From NCBI GenBank assembly GCA_014058105.1, contig JACGCM010001242.1, positions 62,001 through 126,000 on the forward strand: 64,000 nt of DNA, written 5' to 3'. The notes beneath the pieces are model-generated. The model made no database searches, had not been told where the DNA came from, and saw nothing but the letters and a program-made list of their open reading frames with translations. Source of the DNA: Kingdonia uniflora (lineage: Eukaryota > Streptophyta > Magnoliopsida > Ranunculales > Circaeasteraceae). Of this stretch, positions 32,160-44,319 are shown in pieces. How positions within the stretch are numbered: the stretch's first letter is position 1; each line of letters begins with the position of its first letter. Both the position numbers and the translations under genes were made by a program.

Positions 32160-35100
32160 CTACTGCTCGCGCTTTGGGCGTACAACATTTGAACTCTCCC
32201 CAGGCCCAGATGAAAGTAAGACAGGGAAAGGAATAGCCGCATCCACTACAGTAGAAGGTGCATTCAACAATTCCATAACTCTCGACATCAAATTATCTAT
32301 ATAGGATAACCGTGCTAGCTGCAAGTCATATTCCGTAACATATTCCGTTGTAGCAGCCAAGATCGACTCACGCTATGTTCGAAATTTCTCTGCATCAGCA
32401 TGCAACATAGCCATAGCACGCAACGTAACATTTTCCGCAGTCAACAACGTAGCTTCATAAAATTCAGTTTTCACCCTGTTTAGTTCATCGTTAAGATCTT
32501 TTCATCGAGCTTCTAGAGATTTTTTCTCCTGCAGCAACGAGCCTCTATATTGCTTCGTTATCTGCACACTGCACTCCATCTCCTGCTTCAGACAGTGTAA
32601 CTTGTTATCTACCTCCCTCGAATAATTTATCTCGGCTTCAGCTGTGTCCATCATCCTCTGTGACTCTTTATACTTCGCATGGAGTTCCTCAAAAACTTCA
32701 TTACCTTGAATACACTCCTGTACCAAAGCTTGTTTGTCCCGATCAAGATCAGCGATCCGCGAATTATACTTATTGATGGCCTCATTAAGCTCTCAATCTC
32801 TCTTGGAACATGCCTCCTCGTGAGTTTTGGCACGGTCATTTTTTCTCTGACATGAATCTCGAGCCTCATGCAAATCCCAGTTCAGCTTTTTCAGGCGCTC
32901 GCGTATATAACAGATTTCAGAATCTTGCTTCTTTAAGAGATTTGTATTATTTTCTATCACCGACTGATGATACAACAGATCATTCTTATATTTTTCAATC
33001 GTACTTAACAGATCTAGCACTTGTTAATTCGCAGCCATGGTCTCCAACTTTTTCTTCTTCAGAGATTATTTCCACTGTTCGGATTCATTATTAGCTGTCA
33101 ATATCTCGACATCCTTACATGACAACTCTAGAATCACAGTATTTAGCCGACTCTACAGCTCCAGCATCTCAGATTCTAGTTTTGAATTCAACAAAGTCGT
33201 TCTTTCAACCGCCAACGAACATTACTGCAACTTGGCAGACAATTTTTTTATTTGATGCGGATAAGGAAACCAATTTGTCATTTTCTTTGTCTTCAACCTA
33301 GAAGAGCAGATCACAAGAGAGAATATATCAATCAACATATATTCATTCCTACAAGATATATCATTGTACAACATTTATTACAACATCAAGCTATGATACA
33401 TGAATCAACTACATTATGCAACGTACAATCAAATGCCACAATCTAGTTGGCCCGTGATCGCACCCTACTACTACTAGCATCTACTTGCAAAGATTCAATA
33501 ATGATTACGACCTCTTGCAGATGGATTTTATGCTGTGTGTGAGGCTGCAGATCTTCGACCTTCTCCCCTTCAGACTCTTCAGCTCGTGGTTTTGAGATTG
33601 AAGCTCCCCCACCCTCATCCCCTTTTGTAAACCACATATTTTCAACCTTATCATTATCTACTTCCACATCTTTACCACTGCTCGAGATATAACGTCTAAG
33701 TTCATTTTCTACTCTCCCGAGCTTGCCCCCATAAAGCGCGATCAAATCGGCCATCTGACGTTCGTGGTCCATATCGGTTGCACGTTTCCCCCGCTTTGGA
33801 GTAATTTTCTTCTTCAAGCATGATTGAGATACTTGCAGACATTGCTACCTATCTAGAAAACGTGCTTCTAACAATGTTACTCTCTTCTCGGAGTTCTGTA
33901 ACAGCCTAGTACACTCCCCCTTTTCCCTCTCCAGACATGCATTATGACCCTTGCACCGCTCTAGTTCATTACAAGCATGCCTCAAATCGATTTCTAATTG
34001 AGCGTGGATCTTTCTATCCTCCTTTTATATGTTGAAGAAAAGGATCCTCATTTCCCTTTGCCCCTACAAAAGTCAAGCTCATCAGGCAATGAGCCTACAC
34101 CACCCCATATGCTGGATACTCCAGCCCGAGCTGAGCATCTTTGCGCATTTCTACTATGGCGGTTACGCGTTTCTTGCGCTAAGAATTTCATCCGAGCTGG
34201 GTCCGGCACTATACTTCTCTCAGTTAACAGTTCTAAATAGGCCTCCTTTAAACCCCGCTCACTATCAACTTCGACCTCAAAATACAGCGTCAAAGACAAT
34301 AATGACCTTTGACGCTCAAACTTATCGCTCTCATCTACGAATCGCTTATCCTTAAGGGATTTTTGGAGTAAAACGAACCTATCGGTCTCTTTTCGCAAAA
34401 CCCATCCCTCTTAAATTTTATCTTCCCATATCTACATTGAAGTTTGAATAACTCCTTAAAGGTTTTATCAAAATTCAACTTATGAAAGCGTCTCTCATAT
34501 TCAAGTTTATTATGTACCTGTTGAGTACGATTGATAGAATCCCTTGCTCGACTCAAGGCATTCTCCATCTCGATCACTTTCCCCCTCAAATGAACTACCT
34601 CCTACATATAAATCATATATTTACATCAAAACAACATATATCAAGAACAACCACATAAACTTCAAAATCTCGTCAAAAATAGTTCTACCACCAATACAAA
34701 GGACAAAGCTTGACTAAGTCTCAAGAACTATGCTACAACTACAGAATCAAGATTTAGATCCTGCTACCTCCTTGGTCAGATCATCAGCCACTAGAGGAGC
34801 CGGGGTCTGCTCAGCCACTGGAGAAGTATCATCCCCTGGGAAGACGATCTCGCCATACTTCCCTGCAAGAGCAAGGTCGACATCCTCTCTGCCCAAACCC
34901 CAGAAGTAGAAGGCTTGAATTAGCTTATTTCAGGAAGCTACCGTAATATCAACAACCTTCTTCGCCTTATCTTCAACCTCTTACTTTGTAGCAGCAGCTT
35001 CCTTCTTGAACTGCTCCCTCTGCATTACCTTCTCCTTCTTGAACTGCTCCCTCTGCAGCACCTTCTCCTGCTCGAACTGTTCTTGCAGAATAGCTTTATC

Positions 35101-37176
35101 TACATCATGTTGCCGAACAAGTTCGCCACGATTCGCAGTAGCTAGCTTCAATACCTCTGCGGCCGACTTCCAACCAACAGAAAGCTATACCACAAATACA
35201 GCAAAACAGTATTACAAGATTGGATCATTACTGGAAAAGATTTAATAAAATAACACATTGTATACCTGAGAGATGCTGAATCGAATTTGAGTATTTAGGC
35301 TGATGGGATCACGCGTCGCCAAGTCCAGCGCCTCCTGTTCCACAGCTTCGAGGTTGACACCCTTCGAAGATGCTTGGATATCTTTACCAGATTCTTTTTT
35401 TCTGCTTCTTCAGAGGAGGAGCTATATTTACATCAGCAACCACCCCCTCAGTTCCCATCGGCAGTATTTGCACATGAGCTGTTTGTTTAGAAGGCGGCAC
35501 CGTCTTTTTCATTCTTGGTCGCCAAACTAAGGGGCTCGAAGTACCTACATCACAGGCAGGAATCTCCATAACATCAGCATAAGCAGAGCCAGATGCAGCC
35601 ATAGCTCGTTTTTGATGAGCTCGTTGTACTTTTTCAACTACAGAGTTAAGCCTCTTCTCTCTACGAATTCCTAGTTCTCCAAGAACTTTGTCCAGTTCGC
35701 TCCCTTCTCGACTAATGACGTCGAACAAACTCGATGTATCAGCAACAACTTTTGGATTAGGCTCTGCCAAAACAGCAACAAACTATGTTAGTAACTCACA
35801 ATAAGTTAAGAGACAAACTGCAGGCAGAATGAAGACACTTACTCTCGTTAAAATTATTATATATTAGCTCGAGCGCGGGTTTCCCAGGTACTTGCATACA
35901 ATTACCCTTCACCATCACAAGATGGTCGCACCAGGGCCTCCCAGAAGACTCAAAATCAAAGAATTTTGGCCTCGCCAAATCACTAAACAAGTATTCACTC
36001 TTCCAATCTTTCACATACTTAAATTTATAGTATTTCAAGTCATCGTCCGCAATGAATTATCTTGCAATACCACCATGTCTCCACTTCTGATTAAGGACTT
36101 CACAGACTCTCATCATCTCAAAGATGTTACCATTTAATTGATCAGGGCAACTCTTTAGTGTATCCATTACCCCCTTTTGGAAAAAGGTTAGGGGAATACT
36201 CAACCCATATACGACCTGGTTCAAATAATAGAGAAATCCTTCCTCTACGACCTCTGATCCGATTCCATTATAATAAACGATATCTATATCGTTTCCTATA
36301 TCCATACTTCTCTTCTAACAATCTAGAGAAGGCACCTGATAATGCTTTACATTACTACTCGGTCTCACCAGAGTTTTAAACCACAACCCTCCATTCATCA
36401 TATAATTCCCCCATTCTCCGTCTAAACTCTTTTTTTACTGTAAAAATTACTTCGTTACGTCTACATTCTTGGCATACTTAAAAAATTTCCCAGTTTCATC
36501 CCCCGCATGCAATCCCACATCCCTCCCAGAAGAAATAGATGGATTATCAGCAGTCACAGTACCAATTACCATAGAATCATCCATAGTCCTATCAAACGAT
36601 GATGATTCCTCACTACTGGCAGATACAACAAATTTACTACTAGGTTTTGGGTTTTTTGAGTGTATCTACCACACATAAAGGGAAAATTTATTCAGTGGTT
36701 TTATTAATAAAACAGGCATCCTCCCTCAGCCGTACCCAACACGTTATTAATTTACCCAAAAAGTTTACAAACGTAACCTACCAGTTTTCCAAGAAACTAA
36801 TACAACAGTAGAAAATATGGAAGCAGAGATACTAACCTGTGCTAGAAGAGCAACAGTCGTCGACTCCGGTCACCGCTCATACCTCAGACGACAAAACTTT
36901 GTCCTTCTTAGTAAGATCACACAACACTGGAGGACTGCGTTCAAAATTTGAAGATTTTCTCTCTCTAGAAATGCTTCTGCCTCTGTCTGCAACTGATTGT
37001 GGTTTAAGAGAAGAGGGAAGAAAAACATTTATATTATCCCTCAGTTTTTGAAATGACGGCTCTTCGTGACAGGTGTCCACGTCATCTCTCCTAATAGGCA
37101 CATCTTTTCATTTGCCCTCATAATGGTTTTTGGTGTAACGTGTTCTGTTATCACGTCTGTCTTTCTCCTCTGCCAT
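32160..37176 (-). pseudogene. TatB antisense gene C: spliced Transposase_28-like plus coiled-coil protein
   Basis: Read on the - strand from an ATG at 37176 (MAEEKDRRDN). Pieces include 37101-36877 (Ser/Arg-rich), 36305-35796 with the Transposase_28-like region (YGLSIPLTFFQKGVMDTL, RPWCDHLVMVKGNC), 35763-35267, 35185-34780 with QREQFKKEK repeats and an acidic end, and 34606-32160 as a long coiled coil. Introns at 35842-35764 (GTAAGT...CAG), about 35266-35186 and about 34780-34607 fit positions used in TatA and TatC. Stops are present in several exons. It is much diverged from the TatA copy but has the same architecture, which supports a real ancestral gene. Function unknown. Confidence 0.6.
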
Positions 37177-38177
37177 TATTAAGGACTCACGGCCCAAGAA
37201 GATTTATACAGATCTTATAGCACGATTACTTACAGCAACAACCTTTTACGGCTGTACGATCCTGCTATGCCATTTTATAGCATGGTTCCAATTCAAAAAC
37301 CTAAGTACAGCTATTACAACTGTTACTTTTTGCAATATCGGCCTGACAGAAGCAAAAAAATCAGCAGAAAATCCTGCTTTAGTTCCATTTCAGTAAAAAA
37401 TTATCAGAGATACAAAAAACAATGATGAGCCGACCTCAACACAAGCAAATCTATTTATTATGATCATTCATCTGACCTTACATACAATAATAGAACAATA
37501 ACTCTCTTCACCACGCGGAATGGTTTCAATATCAGCAGCTCTCACATCCTCTTTAGCAAGTTTATCCAGCACGTTTTCAAAGGCTCCGACTAAGTTCCAC
37601 CGATGATAATAAGTATTCAAGTTGACAACGGCATGGCTCTAAAGAACTTATGGCACGAAAGAAATTACGACCTTGTCATCTCTACAGACATAACAACATT
37701 ATATCTCAATAAGGCCATACATATATAAGAGCGACCTACACAGTTCGGATATATCAACACTACGATTTACATATTTTTGACCTATGTCATTAATGACTAG
37801 CTCGATATTTATTTAATGGTATCTTACAACAGTTCTAAAAGAACCTTCAAGCACTTACAAGACAAGATAATATAGTTTGAATTTATTATTCAAGAGAAAC
37901 AAGTTACATGAACGAATACTTCAACTAGTTCAGAGATAAAGATTATAAGTTCTACAGACAATTTTATCTTTTACAAAAAATAGCCTACATTGTAGATGAG
38001 AGTGCAATACTTAAAAAAGAAATAATGGCGGGCCCAGCAGAAAAACTCAAAGCCCAAGGATGGGAATTGGAATGAAGCAGATGACAAAATTAATCCCACT
38101 ACTCCTCCATAACCCCTACCTTCACTTCCAATGAAGGACCTCCTCCACCATTACAATACCCAATCTTTCGCAGGGTA
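37177..38177. other. TatB region between antisense genes C and A
   Basis: No gene B copy could be recognised here. The DNA is AT-rich with one TATA-like TATATAAGAG near 37722. It may be the eroded remains of gene B. Confidence 0.4.
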
Positions 38178-38432
38178 TCAACAGTACTTCTCAGGCAACT
38201 TCCCCGCCATCTCGTCTTTCGCTAACACCGCATCTTCTGCAAGCATCCGTAGACAGGACCGACGGTGAGCATCAAACAAAACCATATAATGGAATCGCCA
38301 TTGTTGATGAAAATCATCCTCTGCCTCCTCTACTTCTTCCCACGACATTCTATGGAAAGTTGGAGGAACAGGGATTGGAGTCGGCAGAGAAAGACTTTGG
38401 GTGTAAAAATAGCAAGTTTGCAGACTTGCCAT
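38178..38432 (-). pseudogene. TatB antisense gene A, possibly truncated at the N-terminus
   Basis: 84 codons, MASLQTCYFYTQS at the start, then SLPTPIPVPP, MSWEEVEEAEDDF, WRF and LRMLAEDAV. This is the same pattern as gene A of TatA. It lacks the MVKT start and the first 20 or so residues in this frame, so the true start may be lost by a frameshift. A TATA-like TATAAAATA lies on the - strand at 38561-38553. Confidence 0.5.
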
Positions 38433-38552
38433 TTTTGTCTAAACTCTAACTTCATATGCTTGACGTCGAGTTGTCACCATCACTACTACTCAACCCAACC
38501 TGAATGACTGACAACGTTAATCAGGGTGAACAGTGATAACAACTATTTACCA

Positions 38553-38561
38553 TATTTTATA
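38553..38561 (-). promoter_or_regulatory. TATA-like box upstream of TatB gene A
   Basis: TATAAAATA on the - strand, about 120 bp before the gene A frame. It has the same relative place as the TATA boxes of TatA and TatC. Confidence 0.4.
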
Positions 38562-38762
38562 CTAGCAGCATTTAATGTACTCCACAACTTCCAATAAGAT
38601 ATTCATCACAAGTGCACGTCTCAAGAGGAAGTTTTGGGAGACCCAAAAGTCGAAACTACTATTCTTCCAAGATAAAATTGAAGCCATCAATACAGCATTT
38701 AATTTAGACTATTGAACTTCTTAACCAACACCACTCGCAATACATGTTTCCCCTGCTATTGA

Positions 38763-38777
38763 CTGAGAGGGGGCAGT
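38763..38777 (+). other. TatB polypurine tract
   Basis: CTGAGAGGGGGCAGT directly precedes the TGCGAGGG start of the 3' LTR. Confidence 0.75.
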
Positions 38778-39490
38778 TGCGAGGGCTTATTTCTAATCCC
38801 CGTACTGAGTCTGATATTCAAGCTCACATAGCTCGAGTAAACATACTGATAACCAATCAATGACTAAAAGCATGGAGATCGTAATACAGACTTCTTCATC
38901 TACAATTCGAATACACGCGAACACTATTAGAGATCATATCTTCATCAACAGTTCGAAGATATCAAAGCATCCTATGACTTCCCGTTACAGAAGATACTCC
39001 TCCACTTATCAACAGGTCGCATGCACACGAGCATTACAGGAGATGGTATCTTCCCAACGGTCTGAAGCCACAACTAAAGAATGTCAATAGATCCATTACA
39101 GATCAACAAGTATCAATACGTTACAAAAGTCCACCATGAAGACTCATCAAAACCCAATATTGTAACGTTCCTCATCAATGTAACCAACGATTATATTATA
39201 CGACCTATAAATAATACTAGATAGCTACGAATTAGGGAAGCTGCTCTGAGAACCTCCAAGAGATCTTTTTTACATCTCTCTCTCTCTCTCCCTCTTTGTA
39301 ATAGCTAACGGTCTAAATATCTCTCTCTCTTTCTCTTTCTAAAATCCTCAGGAGAGGTCGTAGTTTTTAACCCATTCAAGGGTTTTCCACGCTAAATCTA
39401 GTGTTGTTTGTTTCTTGTTTATAACTAAACATATTAAATTTCAAAGGTGTAAAGCGCTATCTTCGTGCAATACGAAAATAGGCTATTACA
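38778..39490 (+). repeat. TatB 3' LTR (713 bp)
   Basis: It matches 24846-25609 except for an internal deletion of about 65 bp, after TCTACA and before TTCGAATACACGCG, and scattered changes. It ends GGCTATTACA and is followed by TGTAT. Confidence 0.93.
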
Positions 39491-39495
39491 TGTAT
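39491..39495 (+). repeat. Right target site duplication of TatB (TGTAT)
   Basis: Identical to 24841-24845. Confidence 0.9.
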
Positions 39496-41028
39496 GATTA
39501 TATATTTAACAGTCATTAGTGGTAACCTATTATGGCGGGTGTCTTTGGCACCTTTACCCGTGAATGCCATGAATCCACGATGAATAATCAGCCCAAGAAC
39601 GGAAATCAAACACTCAATCAATCCAACCACACAAAACAAAAAAATGATTTGAGCAAATTGTATAATTTATTCAATCCGACCAACCGATATAACATCCTAA
39701 ACTTTTAAATTTGATACATCCAGATAATAAGGATGTTTTTATAATATGGGATGCGTTATGGCATGATCCTCTTTATTATTAAAATTGGAAGATATGCAAC
39801 ATTTAGAAAATGTAATTGAAGTTGTAATATGTACCTATAAATGATATTATTCATACATAAGAGTAATTAAGAGAAATAAATAATAATATACGCCTTGCAC
39901 ATCCGACGAAACCGCATAATATGCAAATCCAAAGATTTCCAAATTTTCTACAAACCATACATGCATGTTTCTCTAACCTTTTCAAATAGAACTCACAAAT
40001 CTAAAAGTTTTATTATCACGTGAAGAACTTATTATGTGAAAGTTTCGAGTATAGAGTAATCCTAAATACTATCCTAGATATTAGTATCTCTATTAGCTCA
40101 TCCAAAGTGACATTAAAGTCAGAAATAGGGGGGTAAGATTGTTCGACCTCCATGATGCAAATATTCTGTCACAACCAAGATATGAACCTGCATGTATTCA
40201 AATTCCCTAACGATAAATTAGGCTCACCCAAGCACTATCTAAAAATGAAACTCAAAATTTAACCAAAACGTCACTAATAAATTGAAGTTACGTAAAATTA
40301 TGCCCAACCCAACAACGCAGCCTAAAGTTAGACTTAGCCAAACACAATCAAATACAAGCTATAATATGGTTGAATAAAAAGTAAGATGAAATTGTTTGCT
40401 GAGAACTTACTTGCAAATGTGAGAGGGGTTGAATCTGATATGATGTTTTGCTAAAATTACTTGATGTTGCTGAAATTACATGGTCAAAACCTTAGACGGA
40501 GATCAATTGAGAGAGAAACTTAAGTTTAGATCAAACCGACATAAGAGAGAAAAGCAGAATTGAAGCCCAAACTGCTGAGAAATTGAGTTTGCCCTATAAT
40601 TTCATCAATGACGGATTAGGGTTTGTTGAGAGGAGATTAGAGAGATACGAATCGACACCCCTTAAATTGAATCCAAAGAGACCTTGATATCAAAATTTGG
40701 CTATAAATAATTGTAATCTACATTTATGAGTTTTATCCCGATGCGCTCCATCTCAGTCCCACTTTTCTTAAGATAAAACTCATAATCTAAAATTATAAAT
40801 AAGTGCTCAAATTAACTCAAAAAAAAAAAAGCTCAAAACCAATTAACCAAAATTTACCTAAACATATATGACCATTGCTATAAATGTGAGGATGCGAAGG
40901 AGCTGGATGAATAAAAATAACCTGCCAAGCTAACACAAAATTATTCTAAAAGAACCTAAACATCAAATTTTAAAAAATAATAATAAAAAATCACCCTAGT
41001 ATTAAAAATCGAAACTTTAACCCACCAC
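39496..41028. other. AT-rich non-coding DNA
   Basis: I see no gene, domain or repeat array here. The part at 40590-40680 (CGGATTAGGGTTTGTTGAG) looks like a plant gene leader, but no coding exon follows. It may be Helitron body or plain intergenic DNA. Confidence 0.4.
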
Positions 41029-41314
41029 CTGAGGTGCTTCGATGGGGTAATGTTCAGGGAAATCAACTTTAAGCTGGTAAGTTTCATTCGAATGAAGGGT
41101 CCCTGAAGCTCCATTAACTTCAATAATCCACCTTAATTTTACAAAAGGATGATAAACTAAGATAAAATCAAAACAAATAACGAAATCGAATCAAATAGAT
41201 TACCCCCAAATACCTTTGGAGATTATCGGTGACTTTGTGTTTGATCCCAAATGGGGGGTTCATTTGTCATTCTGATAGCTCTTTCTGAAGACGCTTCGCA
41301 ACAATCTTACTCAA
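41029..41314 (-). pseudogene. Ubiquitin-conjugating enzyme (plant UBC15-18 type) gene fragment
   Basis: Two exons on the - strand: 41314-41214 and 41131-41029, joined by an 82-bp intron with GT donor and AG acceptor. The frame reads SKIVAKRLQKELSE, a stop, QMNPPFGIKHKVTDNLQ, then RWIIEVNGASGTLHSNETYQ and VDFPEHYPIEAPQ at a good donor. This is the N-terminal third of an E2 of the plant UBC16-like group. The conserved Trp after KELSE is a TGA stop (41267-41269). The active-site Cys exon is absent. The retained intron shows it came from genomic DNA and not by retroposition. Confidence 0.85.
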
Positions 41315-41351
41315 AGTCAGTAAAGGGAACACCAATTGGGAGTGCAATCAA

Positions 41352-41520
41352 GTGTGAGATGGGCTTGCAAAAGAAGGAAGTGATCCAACCACAGCTCTGT
41401 TGTGGAACATGTGCATTTTATCATATCTATAGGGAGGGTAATCATGTGTGAGATGGGCTTGCAAAAGAAGGAAGTGATCCAACCAAAGCTCTATTGTGGA
41501 ACATGTACATTTTATCTTTA
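41352..41520. repeat. 94-bp tandem duplication
   Basis: GTGTGAGATGGGCTTGC starts at 41352 and again at 41446. About 75 bp are nearly identical in the two copies. It lies just upstream (in gene sense) of the UBC fragment. No coding meaning is seen. Confidence 0.8.
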
Positions 41521-41540
41521 ATTGACTATAAAGGAAGCAG

Positions 41541-42530
41541 TCATTAATGAAGAGAAATAGATATTCACTGGTAGTTGTAGAGGAGGATGCATTTGACAGT
41601 ATCTTCAAATAGGTTCTACCAAAACCTCTATTTTTGGAATCTTGGTGAGCCCCATGAAACTCTCTTCGATAATCACAGTATTTGCAAACCTGAGACTGAA
41701 AATATTTTGGTCGAAGAATCCCACTGGTTTGGTGCCATCATGAAGAGCTTATGCCTGCTCCAGATTGAAGCTTGTAGTTGTAGGGAGAGAAATATCAAAT
41801 CTTCTTAACTTTCTACTTGTAAAAGTGATGACTCCAACTTGTGTTGGCACTTGATTGGTTGGGGTCCCAATCCTAAATAAAAGGAAAATATGTGAGCAAT
41901 ATACAACATTCATACTTGAACCAATAGCAACAACAAGTATAACATAGATTCGAGTAAAATGTCATTTATCGGGATATAGAGTTCAATCATGCTTTATCTG
42001 TTCTTGAGCCTTTTTCATGTGTTTATGCCATTGGCTTAAAGTATAATGTTTAAGAGGTCACCTTCTTTACTCATTCAAGACAAATACCTATAGCCTAGAG
42101 TCAACTATGTGAGTTAAGCTAACATAAATCAAGAAATTTGTGCAAATAGCTTCATAGATTTAGCTTATCAAGTACCATTGAAATGCCCTTAAAAAAGCAA
42201 TCTATTTAGCATGATGAAATTTTACTGTATTTTACAAAGTTCTAAACTTTCAATGCATTTTCACAGGGCGCTCAAGATTTTAGCTTAATATAGTAGAACC
42301 TTATCCTTTTGACTATCTGATTATCCCAAAATATGGATTTAGCTAGTCTACACTTTGATATCTCTGCTGCATATAATGTTTTGTAGTTTTTGTTTTGTTA
42401 TTGTGATAAAGCTAATTACTCAACATGATCCATTCTATCTAGAAGTACCATTACTCAACATGATCTATTGTATCTAGAACAAATAAGAGCGACGATAACA
42501 GATTAAGAAATAAAGAGCAAATAAATTTAC
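41541..42530. other. Non-coding DNA between UBC and kinesin fragments
   Basis: No domain recognised. It may include kinesin intron sequence downstream of the donor at 42530. Confidence 0.4.
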
Positions 42531-43090
42531 CTTAGAAGCATTGCCCTTAGGCCACCCAATCCCTAGCCCTCCTCCACTACAATTCAACAAAAAATCATAA
42601 ATTTCCTCATTATATATCTCTAAAATTGTGACTTGCACAAACTATCCAATTTCTCCTCCGTCCTCATCACCTGGCCCAAGAATATCCCTAAGAGCTCTAT
42701 ACACAATCCCTGGTTGCTTTGGGCACCCAAACATCATATGACTATTCCCAGACCCCGTTGGACCATACATCATAACTGTGCATTTCTCCCCCAATTTTAC
42801 CCCATTTATCCTCGACTCCACAAATTTCTTATAAAACACTTTAAGGTCCTCCTCCTTCGAAACAGACACCCCATTGACGGTAAAATCTTGATACCCAATC
42901 TCTGTTCTCACCCTAATCGTGTGCTGATCAGACGAAACATGTAAGGCTAAAATGAGTTTCTCTTTCTGATCTGGGTAATCGCGAATGCGGCTCACAACTT
43001 CAATAGGGTGGTCTGGGGGTACATTTTCTTTGAGGGAAGAGTTAGGATTTGGAGATAGGTATGTGTGTTTGATGGTATTTTGGTGTTTCC
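42531..43090 (-). pseudogene. Kinesin KIN-10A (PAKRP2-like) motor domain 5' exon fragment
   Basis: On the - strand it reads HPIEVVSRIRDYPDQKEK, RVRTEIGYQDFTVNGVS, FYKKFVESRINGVKLGEK, the P-loop VMMYGPTGSGNSHMMFG, GIVYRALRDILG, then a TAG (42642-42644), FVQVTILEIYNEEIYDFLL and GIGWPKGNASK at a GT donor (42530). This fits plant kinesin-10 KIN-10A, which moves on phragmoplast microtubules. The P-loop Lys is Asn and the following Thr is Met, which would block ATP binding. No start codon in the right place and no later motor exons are seen, so it is a gene fragment. Confidence 0.85.
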
Positions 43091-43298
43091 AAGAAGAAAA
43101 AGAAGAAAAAGGGAGGAGAAAGATGTTTATCTTGTCAGTAGAAAAACTATACTATAATGCTGGATAACGACCGCGAACCCCCAACTTTAGAAAATTGAAT
43201 TTTTGAAGCCCTAAATCCAAGGAGTAAAGAATGATTATATGAGGGAGCGGGACTGATCTAAGAGTGAGGGTTTTATGTGGAGAGATGGGAAAAAAAAT

Positions 43299-43301
<3 letters not shown>

Positions 43302-43330
<29 letters not shown>

Positions 43331-43331
43331 T
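43302..43331 (+). repeat. (GA)n microsatellite
   Basis: About 15 GA units, ending in GATAAGAG. Confidence 0.9.
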
Positions 43332-43378
43332 AAGAGTCGGGATGAAAGGATGATGGCTATTGTATGTTTAGACTAAAG

Positions 43379-43980
43379 TGTCTGTAAGAGCTAATTCCAA
43401 GCCACTTCGCGCTTACCCAATGTACCTGTGACAAAATCTAATAGAATGTAAGAAATGACACAGATGATTTCGCGTGGAAAATCTCTGAATAAGTAAAAAA
43501 CCACGACCTCGAGTTGAGGGTTTTTGTAATAGTAACTTTTATATCTTGAGGCTGATATCTTATTATAACTGATATCTTGACTTAGAAATGCTGGATCTTG
43601 TGAATAAGAAGTTTGAAGTTTTGAGATTATGAAAAATGTAGTTTTCTTGGTGATTTCTTGTGTATTTTTCTAGTCCTTGTCTCTTATGGAACTTCTTCTT
43701 TATATATGCATTATCCGCAGTTCTTTATTATGCTGAAGTACGTTCTTCGAACAATGTGGTTAGTGGTGGTTGACTGAGTAACTGTTGAGTTCGTGAGAGA
43801 CAGGTGTCTTCGACTTGTTCAGGTTTTTTTGTTAAGCTCGACGCACGTTCTTTATCAGTTCGAGGACTAGGTGGCAATGTTGACTGTTAAAGTCATGTAG
43901 AGAATGTGTGAGTCTGATATGGAGGTAGTTCGAACTAGAGATAGCTCAATTTGGGTAAGGTCAAGGGGTAGGCCCTTTCA
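43379..43980 (-). repeat. TatC 3' LTR (602 bp)
   Basis: On the - strand it starts TGAAAGGGCCTACCCC and ends CTCTTACAGACA. The block CAAAAACCCTCAACTCGAGG and nearby sequence match the TatA LTR. TATATAAAGAAGAAG near 43696-43710 (- strand) is the likely element promoter. Confidence 0.85.
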
Positions 43981-44000
43981 ATCACCCCCTCACAACCAAA
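43981..44000 (-). other. TatC polypurine tract
   Basis: On the - strand it reads TTTGGTTGTGAGGGGGTGAT, next to the LTR start. Confidence 0.7.
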
Positions 44001-44242
44001 ATCACGAGTGGCATTGATTGAGAAAGAATTTGTGGGTAAATGGTTATTCAGGTTGGAATTTGAATAATGAAGGAAGTAATGATGGTGTTTGACTGCATGG
44101 AAAATGTGCGTGTTATGGGGGAATGTACGTGCATTAAATGTTGATGGGAATATTGATGTACGCGACAGTTAGGGTTCGAAGAGTTTCATCTGTATTGAAT
44201 GATGACATTTAGGAAAATGTTCCTGCACAATAAATGTAGGGT

Positions 44243-44253
44243 TATATAAATAG
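44243..44253 (+). promoter_or_regulatory. TATA box of TatC antisense gene A
   Basis: TATATAAATAG, 77 bp before the gene A ATG at 44320. The surrounding 40 bp (CCTGCACAATAAATGTAGGG and onward) are nearly identical in TatA. Confidence 0.6.
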
Positions 44254-44319
44254 TACCTGTATCGAGGTTTATGGTAAAGTATGCTTGTTCATTCAAAATT
44301 CTCTGAGAACTTTTTGAAG

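Larger units (their letters stand above)
24846..39490 (+). mobile_element. TatB: complete Ty3/Gypsy Tat-lineage retrotransposon, 14.6 kb
   Basis: Both LTRs, PBS, gag, pol with two RNase H domains, a tandem array, antisense genes and PPT are present. The element is flanked by a perfect TGTAT duplication. LTRs are 764 and 713 bp; most of the length difference is a single internal deletion in the 3' copy. Aligned parts are clearly more alike than in TatA, so this is the younger insertion. Gag and pol still carry several stops. Confidence 0.95.

Noticed and set aside
41587..41808. 73-codon + frame as a gene
   Set aside because: No domain, no conserved neighbour, and it lies in the region of - strand gene fragments.
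43302..43331. (GA)n tract as the start of the Helitron (TCTCTC on the - strand)
   Set aside because: It fits TC at the 5' end and a following T, but a microsatellite would fit by chance and no matching flank could be shown.
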